Of a DNA stretch of 5,535 nt, positions 5,213 through 5,535 are shown in pieces. The stretch is from assembly GCA_003497555.1 (NCBI GenBank), contig DNNS01000405.1, forward strand, positions 1 through 5,535. The letters run 5' to 3'. Below the pieces are notes generated by a model. It searched no databases and had not been told where the DNA came from. It saw nothing but the letters and a program-made list of their open reading frames with translations. This stretch comes from Spirochaetia bacterium (GTDB lineage Bacteria; Spirochaetota; UBA12135). Made by a program: the position numbers and the translations under genes. How positions within the stretch are numbered: position 1 is the first letter of the stretch; the number at the start of each line of letters is the position of its first letter.

Positions 5213-5535
5213 ATGGCTAAAGTAAGCTTGCGGCACATCAACAAATTTTACGAAGGAAATGTGCAGGCAGTAAACGATTTTAATCTCGAAATCAAAGACA
5301 AGGAATTCGTTGTCCTGGTGGGCCCGTCAGGCTGCGGTAAATCAACTACTCTGCGCATGATTGCAGGTCTTGAAGAAATCACGAGCGGTGAGCTTTATAT
5401 CGGCGATACGCTGGTAAACGACACTCCGCCGAAAGACCGCGATATAGCCATGGTATTTCAGAACTACGCTCTTTACCCGCACATGACTGTATACGAAAAC
5501 ATGGCTTTCGGCCTAAAATTACGAAAATATCCAAT
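5213..5535 (+). CDS. Sugar ABC transporter ATP-binding protein, MalK/UgpC/MsmX type (5' part only)
   Basis: Only the first 107 codons are present; the gene runs off the right edge. The product is the cytoplasmic ATPase that powers import of carbohydrates or glycerol-3-phosphate by CUT1-family ABC transporters. Walker [10 protein letters not shown] lies at 37-45, the IAGLEE-TSGE stretch at 50-59, and the [30 protein letters not shown] segment with Q-loop Gln83 at 72-101. The wording of this segment is characteristic of the MalK/UgpC/MsmX group. The signature LSGGQ, Walker B and C-terminal regulatory domain would lie outside the window, so MalK, UgpC and the shared MsmX-type energiser cannot be told apart. 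The ATG at 5213 has a strong GGAGG at 5204-5208, 4 bases ahead. It follows accD by 16 bases without a terminator, so co-transcription is likely. No permease or binding-protein gene is visible. Confidence 0.93.
   Translation, partial: MAKVSLRHINKFYEGNVQAVNDFNLEIKDKEFVVLVGPSGCGKSTTLRMIAGLEEITSGELYIGDTLVNDTPPKDRDIAMVFQNYALYPHMTVYENMAFGLKLRKYP

Overview
The window looks like a stretch of chromosome from a low-to-moderate GC, Gram-negative (diderm) bacterium. A lipoprotein-type signal, a beta-barrel-like secreted protein and a MalK/UgpC-type ATPase fit that cell plan. The ATPase N-terminus, together with a fused two-domain polyphosphate:AMP phosphotransferase and a short RsmI-like methylase, reminds me most of spirochaetes such as Treponema relatives. 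That placement is a judgement from remembered sequences, not a search result, and is only moderately confident.

Layout. Bases 1-463 hold no convincing gene. They do hold a perfect-consensus sigma-70-type promoter (73-100) followed by several small inverted repeats, so this is either a long leader or an unrecognised RNA. Two overlapping, very AT-rich genes follow: a secreted, probably beta-barrel protein of unknown function (464-1102) and a putative lipoprotein of unknown function (1092-1805). After a 210-base gap with a second perfect-consensus promoter (1939-1967) comes a GC-richer unit. It consists of polyphosphate:AMP phosphotransferase (2016-3473) and an RsmI-like SAM-dependent methyltransferase (3470-4168) whose GTG start overlaps the previous stop codon. 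A 182-base gap carries two adjacent palindromes, a weak hairpin and a third strong promoter (4288-4316). This promoter drives accD (4351-5196, TTG start). Sixteen bases later a MalK/UgpC/MsmX-type sugar ABC transporter ATPase begins (5213) and runs off the window.

All genes are on the + strand and appear to form three transcription units, each with its own strong promoter or long leader. The recognised genes do not form one pathway: polyphosphate-driven nucleotide phosphorylation, RNA or other methylation, the malonyl-CoA step of fatty acid synthesis, and carbohydrate uptake. The points most worth a second look are the one-residue-short zinc-ribbon knuckle in AccD, the AT-rich envelope-protein pair of unknown function, the unexplained promoter and leader at the left end, and the eroded N-terminal kinase domain of the phosphotransferase. 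I saw no clear evidence of a new defence system, CRISPR array, tRNA, rRNA or insertion sequence.
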